Assembly: GCF_900089585.1 (NCBI RefSeq)
Contig: NZ_FLRH01000003.1
Location: 1,225,001 to 1,289,000, forward strand
Origin: Micromonospora sediminicola
Lineage (GTDB): Bacteria; Actinomycetota; Actinomycetes; Mycobacteriales; Micromonosporaceae
Direction: 5' to 3'
Length of the DNA: 64,000 bases
This document shows positions 40,263 through 48,743 of the stretch, piece by piece. Each line of letters opens with the position of its first letter. The first letter of the stretch is position 1. The notes beneath the pieces are model-generated. The model searched no databases. It saw only the letters and a program-made list of their open reading frames with translations, and was not told the origin of the DNA. The position numbers and the translations under genes were made by a program.

Positions 40263-43200
40263 GTGAGCACCGGACCTACGACCCTGCCCGGGAGCCCCAA
40301 CGCCGAACAGCGGAACCGGCGACGGCGCCTGCCCAGGCTGCGCGACGCGCGGATCCGCTCCAAGCTCGCCCTCATCCTGGTCGTTCCGGTAGCCGCTGTC
40401 ATCGCACTGGCAACTATCCGACTCATTTCCGTGGGCCAGGGCGCGTACGAGGCGGACCAGGTCCGCGCGCTCACCGCGGTCTCGGTCGACGTCTCGGCGC
40501 TCACCCAGGACCTGCACAAGGAGCGGATGGCGGCGGCGGCCTTCCTGGCCGACCCGGAGCAGAAGCCCGACGACTACAACCTGCGGGTGCGCCGCACGGA
40601 CGAGCGGATCGCGGCGTACCGCGAGGAGCGCGACAAGCTCGGCGACGTGTCGGCCGCGATCCGGGACCGGCTGAAGGTGATCGACGACCACCTGGCCACG
40701 CTCAACGGCACCCGCCAGGAGGTGCTCGACCGCCTGCAGATGCCGGTGGCCGAGGCGAGCCTGCGTTACGGGATCGTCCTCGACGACCTGGTCTCGTACG
40801 GCGACGCGCTGGCCCAGCAGCCCGGCGCGGAGAGCCTCGCCGACGCCCGCCGGGCGGTGGCCGCGTTCGCCCACGCCAAGGCCGAGGTCGCGGAGGAGCA
40901 GGCGGTCGCGTTCACCGCGCTCGCCGCCGGCGGCCGGATCGACGAGGAGCAGTTCTCCTCCTTCGTCGCCACCCTGACCGGCCAGCAGGAGGCGCTGCTC
41001 GCCTTCTCCCGGGCCGCCGCGCCGGAACAGCGGGGCCTGGTGGACCGCACCGTCTCCGGCGACGCGGTCCAGCTCGCCGACCGGGTCGCCAACGACCTGT
41101 CCCGGTCGGTCGGCAAGCCCACGCAGGTCACCCGGGACGAGGCGTCCGCCGCCATCGGCGCGGTCGACGACCTGATGCGGTGGGCGGAGATCCAGCTCCT
41201 GGACGAGCTGCTGGCCGACGCCGACGCGGTGCGCGCGGACGTGATCCGGCAGGCCTTCGTGGAGAGCCTGCTCGTGCTGCTCACCCTGGCCGTCGCCGTC
41301 ACGCTCGCGGTGGTGCTCGCCCGCTCGCTCAACGACTCGCTGCGCCGGCTGCGTGAGGGCGCGCTCTCGGTGGCCAACCACGACCTGCCGGACGCGGTGA
41401 GCCGGCTGCAGAACGTCAACGCCATCGGCGACGGCGGCGTGGACGAGATCGTCCAGCAGGTCCGCGACCCGATCAAGCTGTCCAACCGGGACGAGGTCGG
41501 CCAGGTGGCGGTGGCCTTCAACGTGGTCCACCGCGAGGCGGTCCGGGTCGCGGCCGAGCAGGCCGCGCTGCGGACCAGCGTCTCGGCGATGTTCCTCAAC
41601 CTGGCCCGCCGCTCGCAGAGCCTGGTCGACCGGATGATCGGCGAGCTGGACGCGATCGAGCGCGGCGAGGAGGACCCGAAGCGGCTGGCCCAGCTCTTCG
41701 AGCTGGACCACCTGGCCACCCGGATGCGCCGCAACGACGAGAACCTGCTGGTCCTGGCCGGGGCCGACTCGGCGGTGCCGCGCCGCGACGACGCGCTCCT
41801 GGTCGACGTGCTGCGCGCCGCCCAGTCCGAGGTGGAGCTCTACAACCGGATCGAGTTCGGCACGGTCGACACCGACATCTCGGTCGCCGCGCACGCCGTC
41901 AACGACGTGGTCCGCCTGGTGGCCGAGCTGCTCGACAACGCCACCCGGTTCTCGCCGCCGAACACCTCCGTGGTGGCCGACGGTCGCCGGATCCGCGACT
42001 ACGTGCTGATCCAGATCGAGGACCGGGGTCTCGGCCTCAGCGACGAGCAGCTCGACTCGCTCAACCGACGCCTGGCCGCGCCGCCGACCGTCGACGTGGC
42101 CGCGTTCCGGCTGATGGGCCTGGCCGTGGTCAGCCGGCTCGCCTCCCGCTACGGGATCCGGGTCGAGCTGCGCCGCAACGTCGAGGGCGGCACGGTCGCC
42201 CAGGTGACGCTGCCGAACCCCACCGTGGTGCTGCCGGTCAACCGGGGCCAGGCCCCGCTGACCCGGCCGCGTCAGCCGCTCGCCGTGGAGCAGTCGCCGT
42301 TGAGCCAGGTCGGCGCCGCCGACGCGCTGGCCGGCGCCGGCCGGGGCGCGACCGCGACCCTCGCCGAGCAGTGGCGCGGGGCGACCACCCCACCGCCCGC
42401 CCGCTGGCAGGCCCCGGCCGAGGCGCGGGACACCGCCGCGCCGGTCGTGCACCTCGGCGGGGCGACCGGCGCGATGCCCACCGTCTCCAGCCCGGTTGCC
42501 GCCGCGCCGACGACCGCGCCCACGCCGGTGTCCGGCGCCGGCTGGTCGGCGGGTGGGCCGACGGTCGCGTACCCCGCTCTGGACCCGCTGCCGCAGCGGG
42601 CACCGAGCAGCGACACGGCGGCCACCGCGGCACCGCCGGCCTACCAGCCGCTGGCCGTGCCGCCACCGGCGGAGCCCACCCCGGCCGCACCGGTGGTGGC
42701 CCGGCCGGAACGGCCGGCCGAGGCGCCGATATTCCGGGAGATGGAGGCGGTCTGGTTCCGCTCACACGGAGAGGACGAGACCACCATCTTCACCCGGCCC
42801 CGGTTCGACGAGCCGCCCGCACCGACGCAGCCGGCGGCGCCGTCACCCGCACCGGTGCCGCCCGCAGTGCCGGAGCCGGCCGCGTCGATGCAGCCCACTG
42901 CCGCGACGCGACCGCCGCTGCCCACCCGCACCCCCGGCGCCCAGGCGGCCGGGATCACCACGCCGCCGCCGTACAGCCCGCCGCCGGTGCCGCCCACCCG
43001 GCCCGCCGCGGCGGCCCCGCCGCCGGCGAACCCGGTGTCGCCGGCCCCCGCGCCCGCCTCGCCCGTCGACCCGGAGGCCTGGCGGACGGCGGCCGACGAG
43101 GGGTGGACCCGGGCCAGCCGGGCCGCCGAGCCCACCACCGGCGGCACCACCCGCTCCGGCCTGCCCAAGCGCGTGCCGCAGGCCCAGCTCGTGCCCGGTG

Positions 43201-43349
43201 GGATCGAACCGAAGAGCGGGCGGGACCGCAGCCGACGTACCCCGGACGAAGTGCGGGGGCTGCTCTCCGCGTACCACCGCGGCGTCCAGCGGGGCCGTAC
43301 GGCCGGCGCCGACCCGACCAGCACCTCGACCAAGGAGACGAACCGATGA
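40263..43349 (+). CDS. cvnA: CvnA: nitrate/nitrite-sensor-type histidine kinase of a conservon
   Basis: A 1028-residue membrane sensor kinase. Membrane segments are near 35-52 and about 340-362, bracketing an extracytoplasmic NIT-type helical domain (KERMAAAAFLADPEQKPDDY). A HAMP-like part follows, then the H-box with H483 in FELDHLATRMRRNDENLLVL, and an HATPase_c domain with N559 in LLDNATRFSPPN and the G-box EDRGLGLS. The last 350 residues are Pro/Ala/Thr-rich and contain an EMEAVWFRSHGEDETT island. GTG 40263 follows GGAGG with 7 bases. It overlaps cvnB by 4 bases. Cvn systems work as sensor plus GTPase switch, without a paired response regulator here. Confidence 0.9.
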   Translation: MSTGPTTLPGSPNAEQRNRRRRLPRLRDARIRSKLALILVVPVAAVIALATIRLISVGQGAYEADQVRALTAVSVDVSALTQDLHKERMAAAAFLADPEQKPDDYNLRVRRTDERIAAYREERDKLGDVSAAIRDRLKVIDDHLATLNGTRQEVLDRLQMPVAEASLRYGIVLDDLVSYGDALAQQPGAESLADARRAVAAFAHAKAEVAEEQAVAFTALAAGGRIDEEQFSSFVATLTGQQEALLAFSRAAAPEQRGLVDRTVSGDAVQLADRVANDLSRSVGKPTQVTRDEASAAIGAVDDLMRWAEIQLLDELLADADAVRADVIRQAFVESLLVLLTLAVAVTLAVVLARSLNDSLRRLREGALSVANHDLPDAVSRLQNVNAIGDGGVDEIVQQVRDPIKLSNRDEVGQVAVAFNVVHREAVRVAAEQAALRTSVSAMFLNLARRSQSLVDRMIGELDAIERGEEDPKRLAQLFELDHLATRMRRNDENLLVLAGADSAVPRRDDALLVDVLRAAQSEVELYNRIEFGTVDTDISVAAHAVNDVVRLVAELLDNATRFSPPNTSVVADGRRIRDYVLIQIEDRGLGLSDEQLDSLNRRLAAPPTVDVAAFRLMGLAVVSRLASRYGIRVELRRNVEGGTVAQVTLPNPTVVLPVNRGQAPLTRPRQPLAVEQSPLSQVGAADALAGAGRGATATLAEQWRGATTPPPARWQAPAEARDTAAPVVHLGGATGAMPTVSSPVAAAPTTAPTPVSGAGWSAGGPTVAYPALDPLPQRAPSSDTAATAAPPAYQPLAVPPPAEPTPAAPVVARPERPAEAPIFREMEAVWFRSHGEDETTIFTRPRFDEPPAPTQPAAPSPAPVPPAVPEPAASMQPTAATRPPLPTRTPGAQAAGITTPPPYSPPPVPPTRPAAAAPPPANPVSPAPAPASPVDPEAWRTAADEGWTRASRAAEPTTGGTTRSGLPKRVPQAQLVPGGIEPKSGRDRSRRTPDEVRGLLSAYHRGVQRGRTAGADPTSTSTKETNR

Positions 43350-43753
43350 ACAGGCCGGCTGCCATGCAGGACATGGGTTGGCTGCTCACCAACTTCGCCG
43401 ACAGCGTGGCCGGCATCGCCCACGTGGTGGCGGTGTCCGCGGACGGGTTGCTGCTCGCCTCCTCCCGGGACCTCCCCGGGGACCGGGCCGACCAGCTGGC
43501 CGCGATCACCTCCGGCGTGGTGAGCCTGACCGAGGGCGCGGCGCGGATGTTCAGCGCCGGCGGGGTGTTGCAGACCGTGATCGAGATGGACAGCGGATAC
43601 CTGTTCCTGATGTCCATCAGCGACGGCTCGTCGATGGCCGTGCTCGCGGCGCGCAGCTGCGACGTCGGTCAGGTGGGCTACGAGATGGCACTGCTGGTGG
43701 AGCGGGTCGGCCAGGCGTTGGTCCCGTTGCCGAGGGACGCCGTCCGGTCCTGA
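43346..43753 (+). CDS. cvnB: CvnB: roadblock/LC7 domain protein
   Basis: A 135-residue Roadblock/LC7-fold protein. Typical core: MGWLLTNFADSVAGIAHVVA, VSADGLLLASSRDLPGDRAD and YLFLMSISDGSSMAVLAARS. In characterised conservons CvnB is a likely regulator of the GTPase CvnD, in the MglB style. ATG 43346 overlaps the cvnA stop by 4 bases. Confidence 0.93.
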   Translation: MNRPAAMQDMGWLLTNFADSVAGIAHVVAVSADGLLLASSRDLPGDRADQLAAITSGVVSLTEGAARMFSAGGVLQTVIEMDSGYLFLMSISDGSSMAVLAARSCDVGQVGYEMALLVERVGQALVPLPRDAVRS

Positions 43754-43817
43754 CCGGGCCGGTCGACCTGGTGATCCGGAGCCGCTTCGGCTCCGTACGA
43801 GGGGAGGTGATCGCGAG

Positions 43818-44180
43818 TTGGAACCGCGACGTGATCCGCGTGGCGCGCTGGTGCGACCGTACGCGGTCACCCGGGGCCGCACCGAGCCGTTGCAGAACAT
43901 CGCGCTCGAGGCGGTGCTGTCCAGCACGCCGACGCAGTCGGCCGAGGCGCGCTTCGCCGGGCACGACAAGTACCGCATCTCCTCGGTCTGTGAGGGCCGG
44001 GCACAGTCGCTGGCGGAAATCGCCGCTTACACCCGGATGCCGCTGGGCGTCACCCGGGTGCTGGTCGCCGACATGGTGGCCGAGGGCCTGCTGACGCTAC
44101 ACACTGCCGCTCCCGCGACGGGCTTCGCGGCGCGCATGAACCTGCTTGGAAGGGTGCTAAGTGGACTTCGCGAACTATGA
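43818..44180 (+). CDS. cvnC: CvnC: DUF742 protein
   Basis: A 120-residue DUF742 protein. The family pattern ALVRPYAVTRGRTEP is at the N-terminus, and a winged-helix-like part follows (SLAEIAAYTRMPLGVTRVLV, ADMVAEGLLTLHT). Start TTG 43818 is taken because GGGGAGGTGA lies just upstream and no ATG/GTG in frame fits. The 3' end overlaps cvnD by 20 bases. Confidence 0.9.
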   Translation: MEPRRDPRGALVRPYAVTRGRTEPLQNIALEAVLSSTPTQSAEARFAGHDKYRISSVCEGRAQSLAEIAAYTRMPLGVTRVLVADMVAEGLLTLHTAAPATGFAARMNLLGRVLSGLREL

Positions 44181-44778
44181 CCCCGACGGGGCGAACCGCG
44201 GCCGGGAGATCATCTCCGCGAAGATCGTGATCGCGGGCGGCTTCGGGGTGGGCAAGACCACCCTGGTCGGGGCGATCTCCGAGATCCAGCCGCTGACCAC
44301 CGAGGCCCTGATGACCGCGGCCGGGGTGGGCATCGACGACCCGTCGAAGGTGCCGGGCAAGGAGACCACCACGGTCGCCATGGACTTCGGGCGTATCACC
44401 ATGGCCGAGGACCTGATCCTCTACCTCTTCGGCACCCCCGGCCAGACCCGGTTCTGGTTCATGTGGGACGAGATCATCCGGGGCGCGGTGGGCGCGGCGG
44501 TGCTGGTGGACACCCGCCGGATCACCGACGCGTTCGCGCCGCTGGACTACTTCGAGAACCGCAAGCTGCCGTACGTGGTGGCGCTGAACCGCTTCGACGA
44601 CGCGCCGCACTACGAGCTGGAGGAGATCCGGGAGGCGCTGGCCATCTCGCCGGACGTGCCGCTGGTGATGTGCGACGCCCGGCGGCGGGAGTCGGTCAAG
44701 CAGGTGCTGGTCACGGTGGTGGAGCACGCCATGCTCCGGCTCCAGGCCGAGCACGGCTTCCCGGCCTCGGTCGGCTGA
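44161..44778 (+). CDS. cvnD: CvnD: small GTPase of the conservon
   Basis: A 205-residue Ras-like/MglA-type GTPase. G1 is GGFGVGKTTLVGAISE, the switch I region includes TTEALMTAAG and ETTTVAMDFGRI, G3 is FGTPGQTRFWFMWDEI and G4 is ALNRFD (N-R-x-D in place of N-K-x-D). G3 keeps GTPGQ with glutamine, typical of this family. GTG 44161 overlaps cvnC by 20 bases. The stop is followed at once by a hairpin. Confidence 0.93.
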   Translation: MDFANYDPDGANRGREIISAKIVIAGGFGVGKTTLVGAISEIQPLTTEALMTAAGVGIDDPSKVPGKETTTVAMDFGRITMAEDLILYLFGTPGQTRFWFMWDEIIRGAVGAAVLVDTRRITDAFAPLDYFENRKLPYVVALNRFDDAPHYELEEIREALAISPDVPLVMCDARRRESVKQVLVTVVEHAMLRLQAEHGFPASVG

Positions 44779-44779
44779 G

Positions 44780-44811
44780 ACCGCCTGCGGGTCAGTCGAC
44801 CCGCAGGCGGT
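44780..44811. terminator. Bidirectional terminator overlapping a coding end
   Basis: A perfect 14-base-pair stem (44780-44793 with 44798-44811) with AGTC loop starts 2 bases after the cvnD stop. Its right arm and loop contain the stop and last codons of the convergent hemD-like gene, so terminator and coding sequence coincide. Confidence 0.85.
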
Positions 44812-45883
44812 AGCCGCGCTTGACCACCGTCTGCACCACGCGGGGGGCCTTCAGGCCGACCCGCAGGCGGGCGACCGCCATCTCCACCGCGTGCTCGTCG
44901 GCGCCGCGCGGCAGCGTGCGCAGCAGCGCGGTGCGCGACAGCACCTTCCCGGGCGACGCCGCGAGCGCCCGCAGCACCGCCATCGGAGCCGGCGCCAGCG
45001 GGCGCAGCTCGCCGTCGACCACCGCGGCGTGTCCGCGCAGCGTGAGCACGTGCCCGGCCGCCTTCACCGAGACGGTACGCCGGGGCAGCTCCTCGACGAT
45101 CGTGCGCACCAGGGCACCCAGCCGGGCCCGGCTCGGCGCGCTCACCGGCACCCCCCGCCGCACCAGCGGCTCGGCGGTGACCGTGCCGACGCATCCGGCC
45201 AGCACGTCGCCGCGCAGCGCCTCCAGCACCGTCTCGGCGCGGTCCCCGGCCGCCCGCAGCAGGGCCTCGGCCGCCGGCGCGGAGGTGAACGTGACGGCGT
45301 CGACCAGCCGTCCCGCGACCAGGTCGATGAGCCGGTGCAACGGCGCCGGGTCGGCCGGCGGCGCCCAGCGGTAGACCGGCACCTCGATCACCGTCGCCCC
45401 GGCCGTGACCAGCGCCTCGGTGCACTCCGGCTGCCGGTCACCGTGCAGTTGCAGCGCCACCACCTGGCCGGCGACGCCGCGCCGGACCAGGTGCTCGACC
45501 ACCTCGTCGCAGCTCTCCGACGCGGGCGACCAGTGCTCGCGCAGCCCGGCGGCACGGATCGCCCCGGTCGCCTTGGGTCCGCGGGACACCACGTAGGCGC
45601 GGGCGAGGGTGGCGCGCAGCGGCTCGGCCAGCCCCCACCCCTCGGCGGCCTCCAACCAGCCCCGCATCCCGATGCCCGTGTTGGCCATCAGCACGTCCGG
45701 CGGGTGCGCCAGGCAGGCCCGGGTGGCCTCACGCAGGTCGGTGTCGTCGGCGAGCGGCACGATCCGCAGCGCCGGGGCGAGGACCACCCGCGCGCCGCGC
45801 CGCTGGAGCAGGGCGGCCAGCTCGTCGCGGCGCCGGTCCGCGGTGACCCCGATGGTGAAGCCGGCCAGCTCGTCGCGCATCAT
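44792..45883 (-). CDS. Uroporphyrinogen-III synthase-like protein with winged-helix domain
   Basis: A 363-residue fusion. Residues 1 to about 265 match the HemD fold (GFTIGVTADRRRDELAALLQ, LMANTGIGMRGWLEAAEGWG, VDAVTFTSAPAAEALLRAAG). Residues about 275-363 form an OmpR-type winged helix (VLTLRGHAAVVDGELRPLAP; LSRTALLRTLPRGADEHAVE; VVQTVVKRGYRLRVD). Such fusions accompany nitrite reduction genes in actinobacteria (for example mycobacterial Rv0260c). It could supply siroheme precursor, sense a tetrapyrrole, or regulate. ATG 45883 overlaps the nirD stop by 4 bases and has AGGAGG upstream; a second ATG follows directly. Last gene of the operon. Confidence 0.88.
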   Translation of the reverse strand: MMRDELAGFTIGVTADRRRDELAALLQRRGARVVLAPALRIVPLADDTDLREATRACLAHPPDVLMANTGIGMRGWLEAAEGWGLAEPLRATLARAYVVSRGPKATGAIRAAGLREHWSPASESCDEVVEHLVRRGVAGQVVALQLHGDRQPECTEALVTAGATVIEVPVYRWAPPADPAPLHRLIDLVAGRLVDAVTFTSAPAAEALLRAAGDRAETVLEALRGDVLAGCVGTVTAEPLVRRGVPVSAPSRARLGALVRTIVEELPRRTVSVKAAGHVLTLRGHAAVVDGELRPLAPAPMAVLRALAASPGKVLSRTALLRTLPRGADEHAVEMAVARLRVGLKAPRVVQTVVKRGYRLRVD

Positions 45884-46227
45884 TCCTCCTGCCGCAACCG
45901 CACCTCGACCAGGCCGTCCCGGCAGCGCGCCCGGTGCCGCCGCAGCGTCACCCCGGGCAGGTCCAGGCAGCGCCCGGTGGTGAGGTCGTACACCTGCTTG
46001 TGCAGGGGGGAGGCGAGCGTCGGCACCCCGCCCCGGCTGCCGACCAGGCCCCGGGACATCACGTACGCGCCACCGACCGGGTCCAGGTTGTCCACCGCGA
46101 ACAGCCCGGCGGCGGTGCGGAAGAGCGCGACCTGCACGCCGTCGACGAGCGCGGCGACGCCCCGGTCGAGGTCGAGCCGGTCCGGCGGGCAGACCGGCGT
46201 CCAGCCGAGCGTCACGGTCGGGCTCAT
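45880..46227 (-). CDS. nirD: Nitrite reductase (NADH) small subunit
   Basis: A 115-residue Rieske-like NirD that partners NirB. The fold is visible in ALVDGVQVALFRTAAGLFAV, DNLDPVGGAYVMSRGLVGSR and SPLHKQVYDLTTGRCLDLPG. The Rieske cluster ligands are not complete (Ser in place of Cys before PLHK), as expected for NirD. ATG 46227 overlaps the nirB stop by 4 bases; the stop overlaps the HemD-like start. Confidence 0.93.
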   Translation of the reverse strand: MSPTVTLGWTPVCPPDRLDLDRGVAALVDGVQVALFRTAAGLFAVDNLDPVGGAYVMSRGLVGSRGGVPTLASPLHKQVYDLTTGRCLDLPGVTLRRHRARCRDGLVEVRLRQEE

Positions 46228-48743
46228 CGCCGCACCTCCGGCAGGCCCAGCACGACCGGTTGCCGGTGGCCGCCCGGCGGCGCGCCCCGGGCCGGCACCG
46301 GCTGGCCGCGTTCGACCGCGAAGGTGATGGACGGGTCGGGCACGTCCGGCGCGTTGACGAACGAGGTGAAGCGGCGCAGCCGGTCCGGGTCCTCCAGCAC
46401 GTCCCGCCACTCGTCGGAGTAGCCGGCGACGTGCCGGGCCATGGCCGCGTCGAGGTCGGCGCAGAGGCCCAGCGAGTCGTCCACGAGCACCGACCGGAGG
46501 TGGTCGAGGCCGCCGTCCATGGCCTCGATCCAGGCGGCGGTGCGCTGCAACCGGTCGGCGGTGCGGACGTAGTACATGAGGAACCGGTCGATCAGCGTGA
46601 CCAACTCCCCGGTGCCCAGGTCGGTGGCGAACAGGTCGGCGTGCCGGGGCCGGAAGCCGCCGTTGCCGCCGACGTAGAGGTTCCAGCCGGTTTCGGTGGC
46701 GATCACGCCGAAGTCCTTGCTCCGCGCCTCGGCGCACTCGCGGGCGCAGCCGGAGACCGCCGACTTGAGTTTGTGCGGGGCACGCAGGCCCCGGTAGCGC
46801 AGCTCCAGCGCGACGGCCAGCCCGACCGAGTCCTGCACCCCGTACCGGCACCAGGTGTCGCCGACGCAGGACTTCACCGTGCGCAGCGCCTTGCCGTACG
46901 CGTGACCGGACTCGAAGCCCGCGTCGACCAGCCGGCGCCAGATCTGCGGCAGCTGGTCGACCCGCGCGCCGAACAGGTCGATCCGCTGCCCTCCGGTGAT
47001 CTTGGTGTAGAGCCGGAAGTCCCGGGCCACCTCGCCGATCGCGATCAGCTTCTCCGGGGTGATCTCGCCACCGGGTATCCGGGGCACCACCGAGTAGCTG
47101 CCGTCGCGTTGCAGGTTGGCCAGGAAGTGGTCGTTGGTGTCCTGCAGCGACGCCGCCTCGCCGTCGAGCACGTGGCCGGTGCCGAGGGAGGCCAGGATCG
47201 AGGCCACCACCGGCTTGCAGATGTCGCAGCCGCGCCCGCGCCCGTGCTCGGCGACGAGCCGGGAGAACGTGCGGATGCCGCGCACCCGGATGAGGTCGAA
47301 CAGCTCCTGCCGGGTGAGGTCGAAGTGCTCGCAGAGCGCGCGGGACTGGCGTACCCCGGCGGCGTCCAGCAGCTGCTTGAGCATCGGCACGCAGGAGCCG
47401 CAGCTGGTGCCCGCCCGGGTGCACGCCTTCAGCGCCGGCACGTCGGTGGCCCCACCGGCGATCGCCGCGTCCAGGTCGGCCCGGGTGACCGCGTTGCAGG
47501 AGCAGACCTGGGCGGCGGCGGGCAGCGCGCCGGCGCCCGCGCCGCCGGTGGGCGCGAGCAGCGCCAACGGGGGAGCGGGCAGCGGCCCGCCGACGCTCGC
47601 CCGCAACGTCGGGTAGGCGCTCGCGTCCCCGACCAGCACGCCGCCGAGCAGCGTCCGCGCGTCGTCGGAGAGGACCAGCTTCGCGTACGAGCGGGTGACC
47701 GGGTCGGTGAACGTCACGTCGAGGCAGCCGGGGGTGACCCCATGGGCGTCGCCGAACGACGCCACGTCCACGCCGAGCAGCTTGAGCTTGGTCGCGGTGT
47801 CCGCGCCGGGGAACGTGGCCGCCCCACCGAGCAGCCGGTCGGCGACCACCTCGGCGGTCGCGTAGCCGGGCGCGACCAGGCCGTGACAGGCGCCGTCCAC
47901 CGCGGCGCACTCGCCGACCGCCCAGATCCGCTCGTCGGCGGTCCGGCAGGCCGCGTCCACCAGCACGCCGCCGCGCGGGCCGACCGGCAGCCCGGCCGCC
48001 CGGGCCAGCTCGTCCCGGGGCCGGATCCCGGCGGCCACCACCACCAGCTCCGCGTCGACCGTGCGGCCGTCCGCGAGCGACAGCGCGGCCACCGTGCCGT
48101 CCGGCCCGGGACGCAGCGCCGTGGTGGCCACCCCGAGGTACGACGTGACGCCCAGCTCCTCGACGTACCGGCGGAGCATGGCCCCGCCCGCCTCGTCCAC
48201 CTGCACCGGCATCAGCCGGGGCGCGAACTCGACCACGCTGGTGGCGAGCCCGAGCAGCCGCAGCGCGTTGGCCGCCTCCAGGCCGAGCAGGCCGCCACCG
48301 ATCACCGCGCCGGTCCGCCGGCCCCGGGCGTGCTCCCGGATCGCGGCCAGGTCGTCCAGCGTCCGGTAGACGAAGACCCCCGGCAGGTCCGTGCCGTCGA
48401 CCGGCGGGACGAAGGGGTACGACCCGGTGGCCAGCACCAGCGCGTCGTAGGGGTACTCGCCGTCCGCCGTCGTCACCACCCGGCGGGCCCGGTCGACGCC
48501 GGTGACCGGTTCGCCCAGCCGCAGCTCCACCCCGTCGTCGGGGGTGTGCAGGCTCAGCTCGTCCGCGTCCACCCCGTCGAAGAGCGCGGAGAGCCGCACC
48601 CGGTCGTACGCCGGACGGCGCTCCTCGGCGAGCACCGTGACCCGCCACCGCCCGTCCCGGTCGCGGGTCCGCAGCGCCTCGACGAAGCGCTGCCCGACCA
48701 TGCCGTTGCCGACGACCACCAGCCTGCCGATCCGCTCGCTCAT
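46224..48743 (-). CDS. nirB: Nitrite reductase (NADH) large subunit
   Basis: Siroheme enzyme that reduces nitrite to ammonium in the cytoplasm. The product is 839 residues. Domains in order: an FAD/NAD(P) reductase (VVVGNGMVGQRFVEAL; AVIGGGLLGLEAANAL), a BFD-like [2Fe-2S] site with C414, C416, C448 and C451, a ferredoxin-like half-domain, and the siroheme/[4Fe-4S] site with C626, C632, C666 and C670 (C-X5-C and C-X3-C). All cluster ligands are present. ATG 48743 overlaps the upstream gene by 4 bases. Confidence 0.95.
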   Translation of the reverse strand: MSERIGRLVVVGNGMVGQRFVEALRTRDRDGRWRVTVLAEERRPAYDRVRLSALFDGVDADELSLHTPDDGVELRLGEPVTGVDRARRVVTTADGEYPYDALVLATGSYPFVPPVDGTDLPGVFVYRTLDDLAAIREHARGRRTGAVIGGGLLGLEAANALRLLGLATSVVEFAPRLMPVQVDEAGGAMLRRYVEELGVTSYLGVATTALRPGPDGTVAALSLADGRTVDAELVVVAAGIRPRDELARAAGLPVGPRGGVLVDAACRTADERIWAVGECAAVDGACHGLVAPGYATAEVVADRLLGGAATFPGADTATKLKLLGVDVASFGDAHGVTPGCLDVTFTDPVTRSYAKLVLSDDARTLLGGVLVGDASAYPTLRASVGGPLPAPPLALLAPTGGAGAGALPAAAQVCSCNAVTRADLDAAIAGGATDVPALKACTRAGTSCGSCVPMLKQLLDAAGVRQSRALCEHFDLTRQELFDLIRVRGIRTFSRLVAEHGRGRGCDICKPVVASILASLGTGHVLDGEAASLQDTNDHFLANLQRDGSYSVVPRIPGGEITPEKLIAIGEVARDFRLYTKITGGQRIDLFGARVDQLPQIWRRLVDAGFESGHAYGKALRTVKSCVGDTWCRYGVQDSVGLAVALELRYRGLRAPHKLKSAVSGCARECAEARSKDFGVIATETGWNLYVGGNGGFRPRHADLFATDLGTGELVTLIDRFLMYYVRTADRLQRTAAWIEAMDGGLDHLRSVLVDDSLGLCADLDAAMARHVAGYSDEWRDVLEDPDRLRRFTSFVNAPDVPDPSITFAVERGQPVPARGAPPGGHRQPVVLGLPEVRR

